From NCBI RefSeq assembly GCF_039555335.1, contig NC_092637.1:8142038-8206037 (forward strand): a stretch of 64,000 nucleotides of DNA. Direction: 5' to 3'. Position 1 is the stretch's first letter, and every line of letters starts with the position of its first letter. The translations under genes and the position numbers were made by a program. The stretch is from Amphiura filiformis. Taxonomy: Eukaryota > Echinodermata > Ophiuroidea > Amphilepidida > Amphiuridae. Positions 33,041-43,637 of this stretch are shown one piece after another. The notes under the pieces were generated by a model. That model was not told where the DNA came from, made no database searches, and saw only the letters and a list, made by a program, of their open reading frames with translations.

Positions 33041-33766
33041 CTACAATTAAGTCAGATGAAAGAATAGTGAATATTATTTTTCACACAACTCAGGAGCAAA
33101 TAGTCAAACTACAAATGCAGTGAAGATGGAATTATTCTTCAATGTTGAAAATGTAAATATTAATATCATTAGCTATCTGCATCTATACATATTATCTGCT
33201 AATAATCATAGGCATAGATTGCTGGGATGGGTGGGGGATTCCCCCAATATTTTGCTAGGGGTTTCTGACCAGATTAACCTTACATTGGATTATTTTAGCC
33301 CCAGAATTGCTAATTTATGCACGCTTCGCGCAAATTGAATCCACTTTTGCACCATATTTCATCAGTTTAGCTTCAGTATGGTAAAAAAGTGTACCACTTG
33401 TACCATAAACTTATTCTGTCGCCAAAAGGTGCTGGATTCACTATACTTCAAGAAATTGTGTCCAACCCCCCCCCCCAATGTCAAAAAAGAAATCTACGCC
33501 AATGCTAATAATACGATAATTGTATATTTAGGTTGATACGTATCACTTACTAACAGAGAAATTGGACACGCTTATGCACGAGTGCTGATATACTGATATG
33601 ATGCGTCCAATGCGCGAGCCCAGCCGGGGCACGTTATCAATTTACACCCAAATAATGTGTCCGAGCATACTGCAGTTACTGTCCGTTTTCCTATACACAA
33701 TACACAGTGCTCTTCCCATTGACGCGTGACCTCTACAAATAGCCTACGTTAGAAGTATGGGGATTT

Positions 33767-34078
33767 GCCTAGTTAACGTCGCTGTGTGAAAAATAACCGG
33801 CCGATATTAAAAGTACTCTTCTAAAATTCTAGAAAATATAGTTTTGTAACATGTCCTAAATTTTTAGCTAATTTAGATGTTTGGAAATATGCGTACTTTG
33901 GTGTTTTAGTGTATGTTATAGGTAATAGTACATTGCCTAGTTGACTTCGCTGTGTGAAAAATAACCGGCCAATATTAAAAGTACTCTTCTAAAATTCTAG
34001 AAAATATAGTTTTGTAACATGTCCTAAATTTTTAGCTAATTTAGATGTTTGGAAATATTCGTACTTTGGTGTTTTAGG
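33767..34078. repeat. Tandem duplication of about 142 bp
   Basis: Blocks 33767-33909 and 33936-34078 are almost identical (GTGTGAAAAATAACCGGCC ... GGAAATAT(G/T)CGTAC), 169 bp apart start to start. Intronic. Confidence 0.92.
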
Positions 34079-34429
34079 AAGGATATGTAAACGACAGATA
34101 ACACCAAAAAATATGAAGAAATTATTTCCAAACCGTGTTAAGTCAACAATCATTATGTTGCTCATTTTCAAGAATGCTGGTTAACAAAAAGCAGGCCATT
34201 GTCTCATTTCGTGAACAAAGGTCCACATACCATTGTTTCCTTGCGTTTCCTTGATAATCGGTTACCTAACTGAAGCTATAAATACCAGCTCATTGCGATA
34301 CCGCACATATAAAACAGACACATGTGCACAACCAGAGAAGATCTGATTTAATCAGTTGAGCTGTTTTCAATGAGTGTTATCTTGGTTTAATAGCTTTTAA
34401 TGGGGTTTAAGTCCTGGAAAGGTCGCGGT

Positions 34430-34503
34430 GAATTCCACATCTGGTGGCAGGACAGTTGTTGCTGCAGCGGTCGTCGTCACATCTTGTGGTAGAGCGGTTG
34501 TCG
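34430..34503 (-). pseudogene. Truncated mucin-like exon (duplicate copy)
   Basis: The acceptor (CTCCAG) and start encode TTALPQDVTTTAAATTVLPP, identical to the exon at 39768-39874. The sequence then leaves the repeat at about 34440, no good GT donor follows and a stop comes within about 12 codons. This is the broken edge of the segmental duplication, so it is probably not used. Confidence 0.65.
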
Positions 34504-35087
34504 CTGGAGCGGCAGTGATGTAAGAAATAAGTTTAAAATAGCCTAGTCATTTTATCACTCCCAACCCAACTTGCCAGGAAATTATTCTTTGTATCATTTT
34601 ATCATTAGTCACGTGTCATTTTTGTGATTAGTAAACATTGAAGATGGGGTTAGACCTAGACAAAAGTATTATACTGAATACAAAATTCAAATATTCACCA
34701 GGTGCAACGGTTGTTTCAGTAGTATTACCACGTTCACCTGGTGTTATGGTTGTTGATAGTTCCATTGGTATTGTCATCATTGGTGTTTCAGTAGTTTTAC
34801 CACATAATTCTTCGTCGCTGCCATCAATACAATCTGCGTAGTTATTACAAACCCAATCAGCACGGATGCATCCACCAGCAGTACACATGAAGTCACACTC
34901 ACAATCAGCCTCATCACTGTTGTCATCACAGTCATCATCGAAGTAATCACATCTCCACTCTACTGGAATACATTGTTGACCATCAGCACACATGTATTCA
35001 TCTTCATCACACACAACTGTAAATAGAAGAAAAGACTCTAAACCATCTGATTACACTACGAAGATATGAATGGAATTTGTGTATTTT
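34440..35087. repeat. Segmental duplication, left copy
   Basis: Homologous to 39811-40466 in the same orientation. It carries the truncated mucin exon, an intron and the LDLa-dimer exon. Introns differ by one substitution and an 8-bp indel; the LDLa coding part differs by about 22 substitutions. Confidence 0.93.
34699..35016 (-). CDS. LDLa dimer plus Thr-rich tail exon (copy 1)
   Basis: A 318-bp phase 1-1 exon (acceptor TTTACAG, donor GTGAAT). It encodes VCDEDEYMCADGQQC...DDNSDEADC (first LDLa, canonical), then ECDFMCTAGGC...[11 protein letters not shown] (second LDLa, short first loop), then a tail KTTETPMMTIPMELSTT... rich in Thr. Unlike the downstream array, both repeats are in one exon with no intron between. 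Duplicated at 40077-40394, more distantly at 40581-40868. Confidence 0.92.
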
Positions 35088-35825
35088 GCTCGATCACCAG
35101 CATTTAATGAGTATGATTGGGCACTCATTTACGTGAATACATAGTTTTACAACAACGATTTTTGTCGTGTCTTCTGTTGAATTACGCTGTGTAATTATAT
35201 ATTATTAGCATTAGTAATTACCCGGGAATTCTTTGATGATGGAATAAAAGATATACAGTAAGCCAAAGAATTAAGGTACCAGTTGTGTTCAACCCTAAAT
35301 ATCATAAATAAAGACAAGTATGTCAAAAATTAAAACAAACAGCGAATACCTGTATTCTTTAGCTTTGATTTAAGACCTTATTGGTTGAAATTGGTTGAGA
35401 ATTAAAGAAACAGTGATCTAAAACCTAACGAAGAAACGAAATCAAAAGTTGCACTTTTGTGTTCTAATCAATTAAAGCACGACGTTAGTTTTAACGTGCT
35501 AATCAATTGAAGCACGGCGCTAGTTCTCTTTTTCGCGAACGCTTTGTGTACAAATCAATAGGACATGCAATGTAGTAAACTGCAACTTTTAAATTGGCAT
35601 CTTCCTTTGGTTTTTAGATCGTCGTGTCTTTATTTCTTGAACAATTTCAACGAATGAGGTCTTAAATTCGAGCTAACAGATGTAGCTATTGGCTGCTGGT
35701 TCCAATTATGACATATTTGGTTATCAGACATGGGTCAATGATACATTGGACAAGCACAAATAATAGACATCATTATGCACTTCAGAAACGGTTTGAGTGT
35801 TCGACGATTTGGTCAGCTTGCTTAC
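35088..35825. other. Intron, nothing recognised
   Basis: About 740 bp. Two similar TCAATTAAAGCACG/TCAATTGAAGCACG words near 35468-35515; no coding signal. Confidence 0.4.
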
Positions 35826-36104
35826 CTGGTGGCTGCGTAGATGTTGCTGTAGCAGCTGTCGTCATATCTGGTGGCGGTGCGGTTGTTGCTGGGACAGCAA
35901 TCGTTACATCTGGTGGCATACGAGTTGTTGCTGGAGCGGTGGTCGGCACGTCTGGTGGTAGAGTGGTCTTCCCTGGAGCGGCAGTTGTCACACCTGGCGG
36001 CAGAGCGGTTGTCGTCATATCTGGTGGGAGTGTGGTCTTCTCTGGAGTGGTAGTTGCCACACCTGGCGGCAGAGCGGTTGACGCTGAAGCAGCGGTCGTC
36101 ACTC
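35826..36104 (-). CDS. Mucin-like Thr/Pro repeat exon
   Basis: A 279-bp phase 1-1 exon (acceptor ACTCCAG, donor GTAAGC). It encodes degenerate 11-15-residue repeats of the kind 'TTALPPGVTTAAPGKTTLPPD', entirely Thr/Pro/Ala with no cysteine. A dense O-glycosylation stalk is the usual role of such sequence. The plus strand is also open because of the repeat composition; that Val/Gly-rich frame is a shadow. Confidence 0.85.
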
Positions 36105-36425
36105 CTGGAGTAATGTAAAATAAGTTCAACATAACCCAGTCATTTCCTTACTCACAGCCAAAATGCCAGAGAAAGTTTCTTTGCATTCTTTTATCATCTG
36201 CCCTGTGTTATCTACGTTATTAGACCCCGAGGTGGTTTTAATTATTATAATTAAGCTAAAGTATATACTTATTTTTTTGCCAATAGAAACTGGTACAATA
36301 AAATAATTCAGAAAACTCGAGATGACATTCCCTCGGTTTTCTTTTCTCATATAAACCTTTGTCTAGCGTACTCAACATGTTTGTAACGGAATTCCGTATT
36401 TTTAATCGTGTGCCAGATTGATTAC

Positions 36426-36453
36426 CTGGTGGCTGAGCAGTTGTTGGAGGAGC
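36426..36453 (-). pseudogene. 3' fragment of interrupted mucin exon
   Basis: The minus strand encodes APPTTAQPP ending in a consensus G|GTAATC donor in phase 1. The sequence upstream in the transcript is the L1-like element, so this looks like the donor half of the exon whose acceptor half is at 39768-39874. Confidence 0.6.
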
Positions 36454-39400
36454 AGTATACCCAAGATGGCGGAGTAGTCGGTCATCTATACACCGAGCTC
36501 CTTACCAAAACTAATTTTGTTCATTGTTTGCGGCAATTTCAAACCGAGTTTTGAATGCATGTTTGAATATGTTATCATAGTGACGCCGCCACATTACCAA
36601 GTATGAGTGATAAAAGGAAAGGGACGAGAAAAACTAGGTCTACATCCAGCCAAAGTACTAGTGACACGCCTGTACAGCCTGTACATCAGCGTACTCCCAC
36701 TATGAGTATGCTTTCGCCACCTAAACATGGCGACAGCGCGGGTACATCACCATCCTTTGCCGAGATGTTAGGGGCGATGCCCAAGTTAAGCCCGGTAGGT
36801 CTTCCGGCTGATATGACACCGAAACAGCTTCAGGAACATGTCCAGAACTCGATTAAAGAATTCCAATCTCACGTAAAATTGACATTGGATGGACTGTTCA
36901 AAGGAATGCAAAAGCTAGAAAGCGAACTGAACAGATCCATCGAGTTTCAAAGTTCGCGAATTGATGCCATGGAAGCTAAACTCAACCCCCTAGAGGAGGA
37001 AAATGCTAAGTTGAGAGAACAAGTGGATTCGCTAACGGGAAAGGTACAACACCACGCTGACCTGATCAACAAACAAGAGCGATTTTCTCGACGTAATAAC
37101 ATTCGCGTGGTCGGTGTTCCAGCTACTGAAAACGAAAGCTGCATAGATTTTGTTGAGAAAATGTTAAAGGAACAATTCAAAATGGACGACGTGACTGTCG
37201 AACGCGCCCACAGAGACGGCCGCGGATACCTCGGCAAATCGCCTCATTTGTTAGTAAAACTGTTGTCATATCGCGACAAGATCGAGATTATGCAAGATGC
37301 CAAATCTGCCCTCAAAAATGAATCTTACTTCATTGTTGATGACTTGACCAAGGCAGACTTGGCTGAAAAGAAGAAATGGGGACAACGAGTGAAGGAACTA
37401 TACAACGAAGGAACTAAGTTGAAATTCTTCGCCGGAAAATGGCGTAGGAATGGTCAACCTTACTTCACTGAGTGAGTTGAACTGATATTGATAAACTGTA
37501 ACCCTATTACTATGTCATCACCTGTTTTTATTATGTCTTACTAGTATCTCTGGATGACTATTCATTGATTTGGTACCTATTTCATCTTGTGTTCAAGTTG
37601 AATTTATGATTGGTGATGTCATATTTTCTTACAATGATATAGTTTAGCAATTACTTCATTTCTTTGATTATGTTTAGTGTAATTGCGCTTTTTATACATG
37701 TTATGCTCAGGAAATTTGAACAGGTAAAGTTGCATTTATTTCATAGAATACAAGCCCTTGTTTGTGATCATATAATAGCCTATTTAATTGTTGATTCATA
37801 CATTTTGTTGCCAATATTTACCTTGCTTACATTGCCATTGCATTGACTTTCATTTATTATGAACTGTTCATAGTATTCTCTTGTAAATGTTTATTACTTA
37901 AAATATCATGATCTATATACCATTCATTGGATCTGCTATACATGATCATCAGCTGTTTTAGGTTGAATACACTTTTCATTGACTGCAAGTACTATCATGT
38001 TTACAAAATTCATCGACCTGCCCAGACATAGCCCACCTTCCATCTATTGTGCACATCATCTTTGAGCGGGTATACCTGCTCTTCGCTATTGTCTCGTGCT
38101 TGGTACTTTTGCCGGTAATCCCACACCTCGTTGGCTACTCTGCTCAGGTCGATGACCTATTTTTTTCCAATAACATGCAGTTCTTCATTAAATGTATGCG
38201 TTATGTTTACAAATAATGTTATATTATGTTATCATATCCATTATTATTAACTACTGTTCATTTCTCTGAATATGTTCTGTGTGACTGTTTTATTTTATAG
38301 CCACACATGACATAGTCAGAGGATATGATTTTGTGGATTTGTTCAAGTTTCTGCTTATTTATATTGCTTGTTTAAAATGGTCAGTTTTCTGGCATTTTTA
38401 GTTGTTTACTACTGTCCATTTCTCTGATCATGCTTTGTATGGCTGTCTTTTGCTATTCATGGCATGACCAGAGGATATGGATATATGGAACAAGAGTTGG
38501 CTTTATGTTACAGGCCTATAGGCCTGTATTTTTTTTTCAATGGTATTGAATTTTCATATCCTCATACATAATATGGCAATTTCTCAGCTCATTTCTGGTA
38601 TTTTCAATCTACTACTATCCATTTCTCTGATCATGCTTTGCATGGCTGTCTTTTGCTATTCATGGCATGACCAGAGGATATGGATATATGGAACAAGAGT
38701 TGGTTTTATGTTACAGGCCTATTGGCCTATATTTTTTGTTAAATGATATTGAATCTTCATCCTCATGCATTATGGCAATTTCTCATTGCTCATGTCTGTC
38801 ATCAACGTTTATTATGATACGTATGTTCATGACAACTTAAATATATATTTCTTTAAAGGTTTATTTACATTATTAATGTTATTTTGAATCTATATTTATT
38901 TAGTCTACAATCAAATCAGTTATTATTTGCCATCAATATACTTCACATTTTTCTGATCATGCTTTGTGTGCATGCTTCTGCTTTTGTGATCAGAAGATTT
39001 GTGGAGCTTCACCTGTGCCCAATCAATTGATTGACTTATTCTGTGTTTCATAACATTGTGAGCTGAGTTTGTATAATCATCTATTCAAAGTATTCAGTTA
39101 TGTATCCTGAGTCCATTATTTTATATGATCAGATCCTCTGTAGCAGTCAATACGTGCATCCTCGCCTGCTCCTATTTTACTATCATCAGCTGTTTAGGTT
39201 GATTGCACTTTTCATTGACATGCATCATCAGCTTAGTGGGGCGTTCACACTATCACTGACTCAGTCAGTAGCGCAATGTTTACTTTTTCAGTTCATTGAC
39301 CTGTCCAGACATACCTTACTTGATTGTATTAATCAGCTGATCAGGAGATGATGTGATCGATCTGATTTTTCTCCACTTCTGTTATCGTGCTCAAACCTGG

Positions 39401-39767
39401 AGTTCTATGGCCTTTGAAGCTAGCTGCTGCTGGTCTTCATCATGTGGGCTTCTCTGATCGGGTCAATGTCCTCCGTTCCATTTCACCAGAGAATGTGATG
39501 TACTCAGTGCAATTTGGTCTATTTATTTAAATTGCGTCTTATTTATTTGTACGATTATTAGTACCATGTATAGTAATAGTAAATAATGATAATTGTTCAG
39601 GATGCACGTTCACAAGTGGTTGTAAATTGATTTATTATGAACTATTAATGTTTATTAATATCAAGTGAAATTACACTTGGTCTTATTGAATCTGTTTGCT
39701 GTTTTTGAAATTTGGGCCTACTCGCATAATATTATAAGCCTTTTGTTCTCTCATTCTACTGTGCTCC
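36453..39767 (+). mobile_element. L1-like element with ORF1 only
   Basis: Begins with a CCAAGATGGCGGAGTAG 5' end typical of L1/Tx1 elements, then ORF1 at 36603-37475. The remaining 2.3 kb is AT-rich and has no RT/endonuclease ORF. It contains about four degenerate copies of a block with TTTCTCTGATCATGCTTTG near 38265, 38420, 38620 and 38950. Inserted in a mucin exon, antisense to the host gene. Short inverted words GGAGGAGCA and TGCTCCTCC mark the two edges; no direct target duplication was found. Confidence 0.75.
36603..37475 (+). CDS. L1 ORF1p-like protein (290 aa, intact)
   Basis: Starts at ATG and runs 290 codons without interruption. Residues 1-60 are Ser/Thr/Pro-rich and basic; about 75-160 look like a coiled coil (L, E, K heptads: 'KLESELNRSIEFQSSRIDAM'); about 163-175 contain RRNNIRVVGVP, the start of the RRM-like fold of L1 ORF1 proteins; the C-terminal part ('YFIVDDLTKADLAEKKKWG') fits the C-terminal domain. 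This nucleic-acid-binding trimeric protein packages LINE RNA. The element lacks ORF2, so an intact ORF1 is notable. Confidence 0.88.
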   Translation: MSDKRKGTRKTRSTSSQSTSDTPVQPVHQRTPTMSMLSPPKHGDSAGTSPSFAEMLGAMPKLSPVGLPADMTPKQLQEHVQNSIKEFQSHVKLTLDGLFKGMQKLESELNRSIEFQSSRIDAMEAKLNPLEEENAKLREQVDSLTGKVQHHADLINKQERFSRRNNIRVVGVPATENESCIDFVEKMLKEQFKMDDVTVERAHRDGRGYLGKSPHLLVKLLSYRDKIEIMQDAKSALKNESYFIVDDLTKADLAEKKKWGQRVKELYNEGTKLKFFAGKWRRNGQPYFTE

Positions 39768-39874
39768 TCCTTGTGGTAGAGCGGTTGTCTCTGGAGAGGC
39801 AGTTGTCACATCTGGTGGCAGGACAGTTGTTGCTGCAGCGGTCGTCGTCACATCTTGTGGTAGAGCGGTTGTCG
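39768..39874 (-). pseudogene. 5' fragment of interrupted mucin exon
   Basis: Acceptor CTCCAG, then TTALPQDVTTTAAATTVLPP, DVTTASPETTALPQGG. The frame stays open up to the L1-like element, where homology to the exon ends. Together with 36426-36453 it appears to be one mucin exon split by insertion. Confidence 0.65.
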
Positions 39875-40466
39875 CTGGAGCGGCAGTGATGTAAGAAATA
39901 AGTTTAAAATAGCCTAGTCATTTTATCACTCCCAACCCAACTTGCCAGGAAATTATTCTTTGTATTATTTTATCATTAGTCATTAGTCACGTGTCATTTT
40001 TGTGATTAGTAAACATTGAAGATGGGGTTAGACCTAGACAAAAGTATTATACTGAATACAAAATTCAAATATTCACCAGGTGCAACGGTTGTTTCAGTAG
40101 TATTACCACGTTCACCTGGTGTTATGGTTGTTGATAGTTCCACTGGTATTGTCATCATTGGTGTTTCAGTAGTTTTACCACATAATTCTTCGTCGCTGCC
40201 ATCAATGCAATTTGTGTAGCCATTACAAACCCAATCGGCACGGATACATTCACCAGAAGTACACATAACCTCACACTCACAATCAGCCTCATCACTGTTG
40301 TCATCACAGTCGCCATCTAAGTAATCACATCTCCACTCTACTGGAATACAGGTCCGTCCATCAGCACACATGTATTCATCTTCAGCACACACAACTGTAA
40401 ATAGAAGAAAAGACTCTAAACCATCTGATTACACTACGAAGATATGAATGGAATTTGTGTATTTTT
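39811..40466. repeat. Segmental duplication, right copy
   Basis: Partner of 34440-35087 (same orientation, 5.37 kb apart). It carries an extra 8-bp repeat (TCATTAGTCATTAG) in the intron relative to the left copy. Confidence 0.93.
40077..40394 (-). CDS. LDLa dimer plus Thr-rich tail exon (copy 2)
   Basis: A 318-bp exon with the same splice sites as 34699-35016. It encodes VCAEDEYMCADGRTC...[20 protein letters not shown]...[11 protein letters not shown] and the same Thr tail. All twelve cysteines and both acidic boxes are kept. Twelve residues differ from copy 1 within the two LDLa repeats and only one in the tail. Confidence 0.92.
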
Positions 40467-40580
40467 AAACATAAAGAAATCAAGTGTCAACTATTAAAAA
40501 TTACAGGTTATGATCTCATACCAGTAGTCAATTAAATTGACGTATATTATGTACAGATTACAAAATACGACCATATTCAC

Positions 40581-40868
40581 CTGATGCTGTGGTGGTTGAT
40601 AGTTCCACGGGTATTGTCATTATTGGTGTTTCAGTAGTTTTACCACATAACTCTTCGTCACTGCCATCAAAGCAATCTGCGTTGTCATCACAAACCCAGT
40701 CAACAGGGATGCATCCACCATCAGTACACATAAAGTCAGTTCTTGAATCACACTCACAATCAGCCTCATCACTGTTGTCTCCACAGTCATAGAAATAATC
40801 ACATGTCCAGTTTCCAGGAATACATGTCCGTCCATTAGCGCATTTGTATTCATTTTCAGCACATTCAT
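40581..40868 (-). CDS. LDLa dimer plus short Thr tail exon (copy 3)
   Basis: A 288-bp phase 1-1 exon (acceptor TTACAG, donor GTGAAT) encoding [15 protein letters not shown]...[26 protein letters not shown]...[11 protein letters not shown] and a shorter tail [19 protein letters not shown]. The second repeat has three extra residues (SRT). Introns are not similar to the other two copies, so this is an older duplicate. Confidence 0.92.
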
Positions 40869-41330
40869 CTGTAAGTAGGGAAAAAGGTTGTCAAATAAAA
40901 CCATACGTTCAGGCTACATTTAATTATACAATTCTCCAACAAATGCTTTAAAAACACATTTCCTTTGTAGAAAAACAAAACAAAACGGGGAACCAATTAA
41001 ATTGACCAATCAAGTGACACCTATGAATATTAAGTCATGATGTCCTAGTCATATAAAATAACGGATACAAATAATTCTGTGGATAACCAGGTTAGGTACT
41101 CTTTCTGGTATTGTGGCTGAAATAGTTTTCAACTCGTTATATTTTATTCTTTTCTTTCATTATATAAAACATACCTTTTACCACCAAAGTAGAAGTTTAA
41201 AAAGTGCTCTTGTTGTTCCTTTCCTTTTATTGTTTTGTCGAGCATATCTAGGCATTAAAAGCTGAAATCTAGGGGAGATAATGCTGACGAAACTTCGGCC
41301 ATGTGACTTGGGGAACGAATTTGTTTTTGG

Positions 41331-41406
41331 TCATGCGGGGAATTGAACCCGGGTCCTCTTGCACCAAAGGCAAAGACCTTAACCAGTGTACCACGCAGCT
41401 CCTCTA
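41331..41406 (-). mobile_element. tRNA-Gln(TTG)-like SINE head or tRNA relic
   Basis: Minus strand: A-box-like GTGGTACACTGG, anticodon stem-loop TTTGC-CTTTGGT-GCAAG (anticodon TTG) and B-box GGGTTCAATTCCC. No convincing acceptor stem; likely SINE-derived. Confidence 0.6.
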
Positions 41407-41748
41407 CTAATCATAATTGCAACATTCAATTAAATGTAAATAGGTCTCTGCCATTGATACAACATCGGGTAATAGATAATCCCCAGTTCAATAGCAGTAT
41501 GCTGTTTACAGTATTGCGGTTTAAGTTGATAATTATGATTATATTGGATTTGGGGTAAAATTCGACCTCTCATTGACCCTTTCGAAGCTTGTTGATATGG
41601 TTGCAAACAGAGCCAACAGCAAGACAATTTGATTATAATGGATTTGTATTTAGCATGAAATTAGGGTTAAGGTTGGGATGGTGTTGTAAATAAGAGATTT
41701 CTGAATAAATGCGAATGAGAGATTTTCTCTCAAATCAAGACATAAAGT

Positions 41749-42274
41749 TAGACGAATCCAAGTAGCCAAGTCATGGTCAGGATTTGGTCGGACATCTTTG
41801 GGTAGCCGCTAGCACCAACCTGGTGCTTTGAGCGTCCAATTGTGCAAATAAAAGCCCCCTAACACCTAGAGAAGATGCAAGGACGAGGAGGGTTAATAGA
41901 ATAATAGCTAATAATATATATAATGATGATAATTCCGCAGGTAATCCCGTCGCATCTATTCATACATATAGCCCTTTTGTTCGCAAGTACATCAATGCAT
42001 AGCCCGGATGCATAGATACCGCGTGTATTAATCCGATTATTATGTCACTTCAACAGCGAATAGACCATGCTGTGTGTTTTGTCGAAGGGGACTGTATTGT
42101 GTTATTCTTTTGTCTGCCTGTGTTTTCGCGGAAGGTGTAAAACGGGTGATGGAATGCAGTTTAAAATTTCCGCCAAGGCCGAATTATTTCACATTTTGAG
42201 TGCATTGTAGCCGACGGCTACCCAACTAAAGGCTGCTAGTCAGGTGTAGGAATGCGTGTATTTGGATTCGTCTA
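41749..42274. mobile_element. 526-bp MITE with TAGACGAATCCAA ends
   Basis: Terminal inverted repeats TAGACGAATCCAA and TTGGATTCGTCTA with TA at both borders, as in Tc1/mariner-type insertions. Internal small palindromes include GTAGCCGACGGCTAC. No ORF. Confidence 0.78.
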
Positions 42275-42498
42275 TAACCATCAGGGCAGTTATAAGTGTG
42301 TGACTATTACGTAGTCACTTCACCACACATGGGCGAATGGGAGATGTCCTCCAAATTTTTCTAATGGGCATCATAATAGACCAACTAAGATCTATGATAG
42401 CTGCATGAAGTCTCGTTTTGATCTTAAAATTACAGACCTTTGTCTTCAACATGTTTAATAACGGAATTTCGTAATTTGTCGCATGCCAGACAGCTTAC

Positions 42499-42630
42499 CA
42501 GTTGACAGAGGAGTTGTTGGTAGAGCAGTGGTCATCACTTCTGGTACTCGAGGGGTGGTCGAGACATCTGGTGGTAAAGTGTTTGTCGTTGGAGCGGCAG
42601 TTCTCACATCTGGTTGGAGAGTGGTTGTTG
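42499..42630 (-). CDS. Mucin-like Thr/Pro exon
   Basis: A 132-bp phase 1-1 exon (acceptor TTCCAG, donor GTAAGC) encoding TTTLQPDVRTAAPTTNTLPP, DVSTTPRVPEVMTTALPTTP then LST. The same repeat family as 35826-36104. Lies between the cbEGF exon and the first LDLa dimer. Confidence 0.78.
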
Positions 42631-43044
42631 CTGGAACAGTGGTCGTCACAACAAATGAGAACAGTATTATGCTAATGTAGCACTAACGCATGAACGATTA
42701 AACACATTTTACCCGTTTCTGTTTTTAGGCCACTCTCAACCAAAAAAGCTAAAATAAACCCTTGGTTTTGACCTTTCACAGCTCCCAAAGACTCCGTTTT
42801 CCGGTATGCCGTCAGCTCACATAAACACACACCCTGCTAATGGGTTTGCAGGTTTCTGTCGCAGGTGAAAAAAAAACATGGTTTAACCGCGGTTTTTCCA
42901 CTTGGCAAAAACACTTTTTGCCGGTTTTGGCGGTAAAAATGGGTAAAAACAACAAGTTACACACTTGGCAAGTTACGAGGTACGTTCTATATGAATGGTA
43001 ACTTCCAGTTTGTTTATACGTCACTTGCTTTATTTTTGACTTAC

Positions 43045-43167
43045 CATTACAGATGATACCATCCCCACTATATCCAGGCTTACATGCACATGTGAATGAA
43101 CCATCGGTATTGGTACAGAACGCATTGGTATGGCAATTATCTGTATTACTTGCACACTCATCTTTAT
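43045..43167 (-). CDS. Calcium-binding EGF domain exon
   Basis: A 123-bp phase 1-1 exon (acceptor TTACAG, donor GTAAGTC) encoding [20 protein letters not shown] then [19 protein letters not shown]. DxDEC start, Asn/Asp hydroxylation-type motif and aromatic-G-Y are typical of cbEGF. One complete domain of six cysteines. Confidence 0.93.
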
Positions 43168-43637
43168 CTGTAAAACGTGGAAACAATAATTGACTGAAAT
43201 GTGTGAAATTGATACAGGTTCACCACTATAATACTATAATTTTTTTACAATCATGACGCTGTATTTCCAAAGAGTAGTGATTTAGTCGGCAGAAGTACAT
43301 TATATTAATTTGTTGACCTGAAATTACACAAAAAACACAAAAGAGACATTATTCATTTTCTTCTTTTGCATCCAAAAATTATGTCCTATTTCCAACGAGT
43401 AAATATATAGTCGGCATGAGTAGGCCTACATTACATTTCATGACTGGAATTTATTAAAGCGCTTTCAAAGAAACTTACGTTTGAAAAGTCACATAGCACA
43501 TTAAAACAGAATTGTTATAATTACATAAATCCTAAATCAGAATTTCGTCTTCAGAAGACAGCAAAAATATTTTTATTATAATTCTATTATTTGGATTTTC
43601 AAACTACGTCCTGTAGAAATATAAATGCGATGGAATA

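Noticed and set aside
28500-33640. Similar AATT(A/G)GACA.....ATGCACG stretches near 28545 and 33560
   Set aside because: Only a short, loose similarity; no borders or inverted ends could be set, so no element was called.
35708-36118. Plus-strand Val/Gly-rich ORF of 136 codons
   Set aside because: Shadow of the mucin-like exon on the minus strand; the minus frame has matching splice sites and phase.
34440-40466. Simple positive selection on duplicated LDLa exons
   Set aside because: Not adopted as sole explanation because synonymous changes are also far more frequent in the LDLa part than changes in the introns; gene conversion must be considered first.
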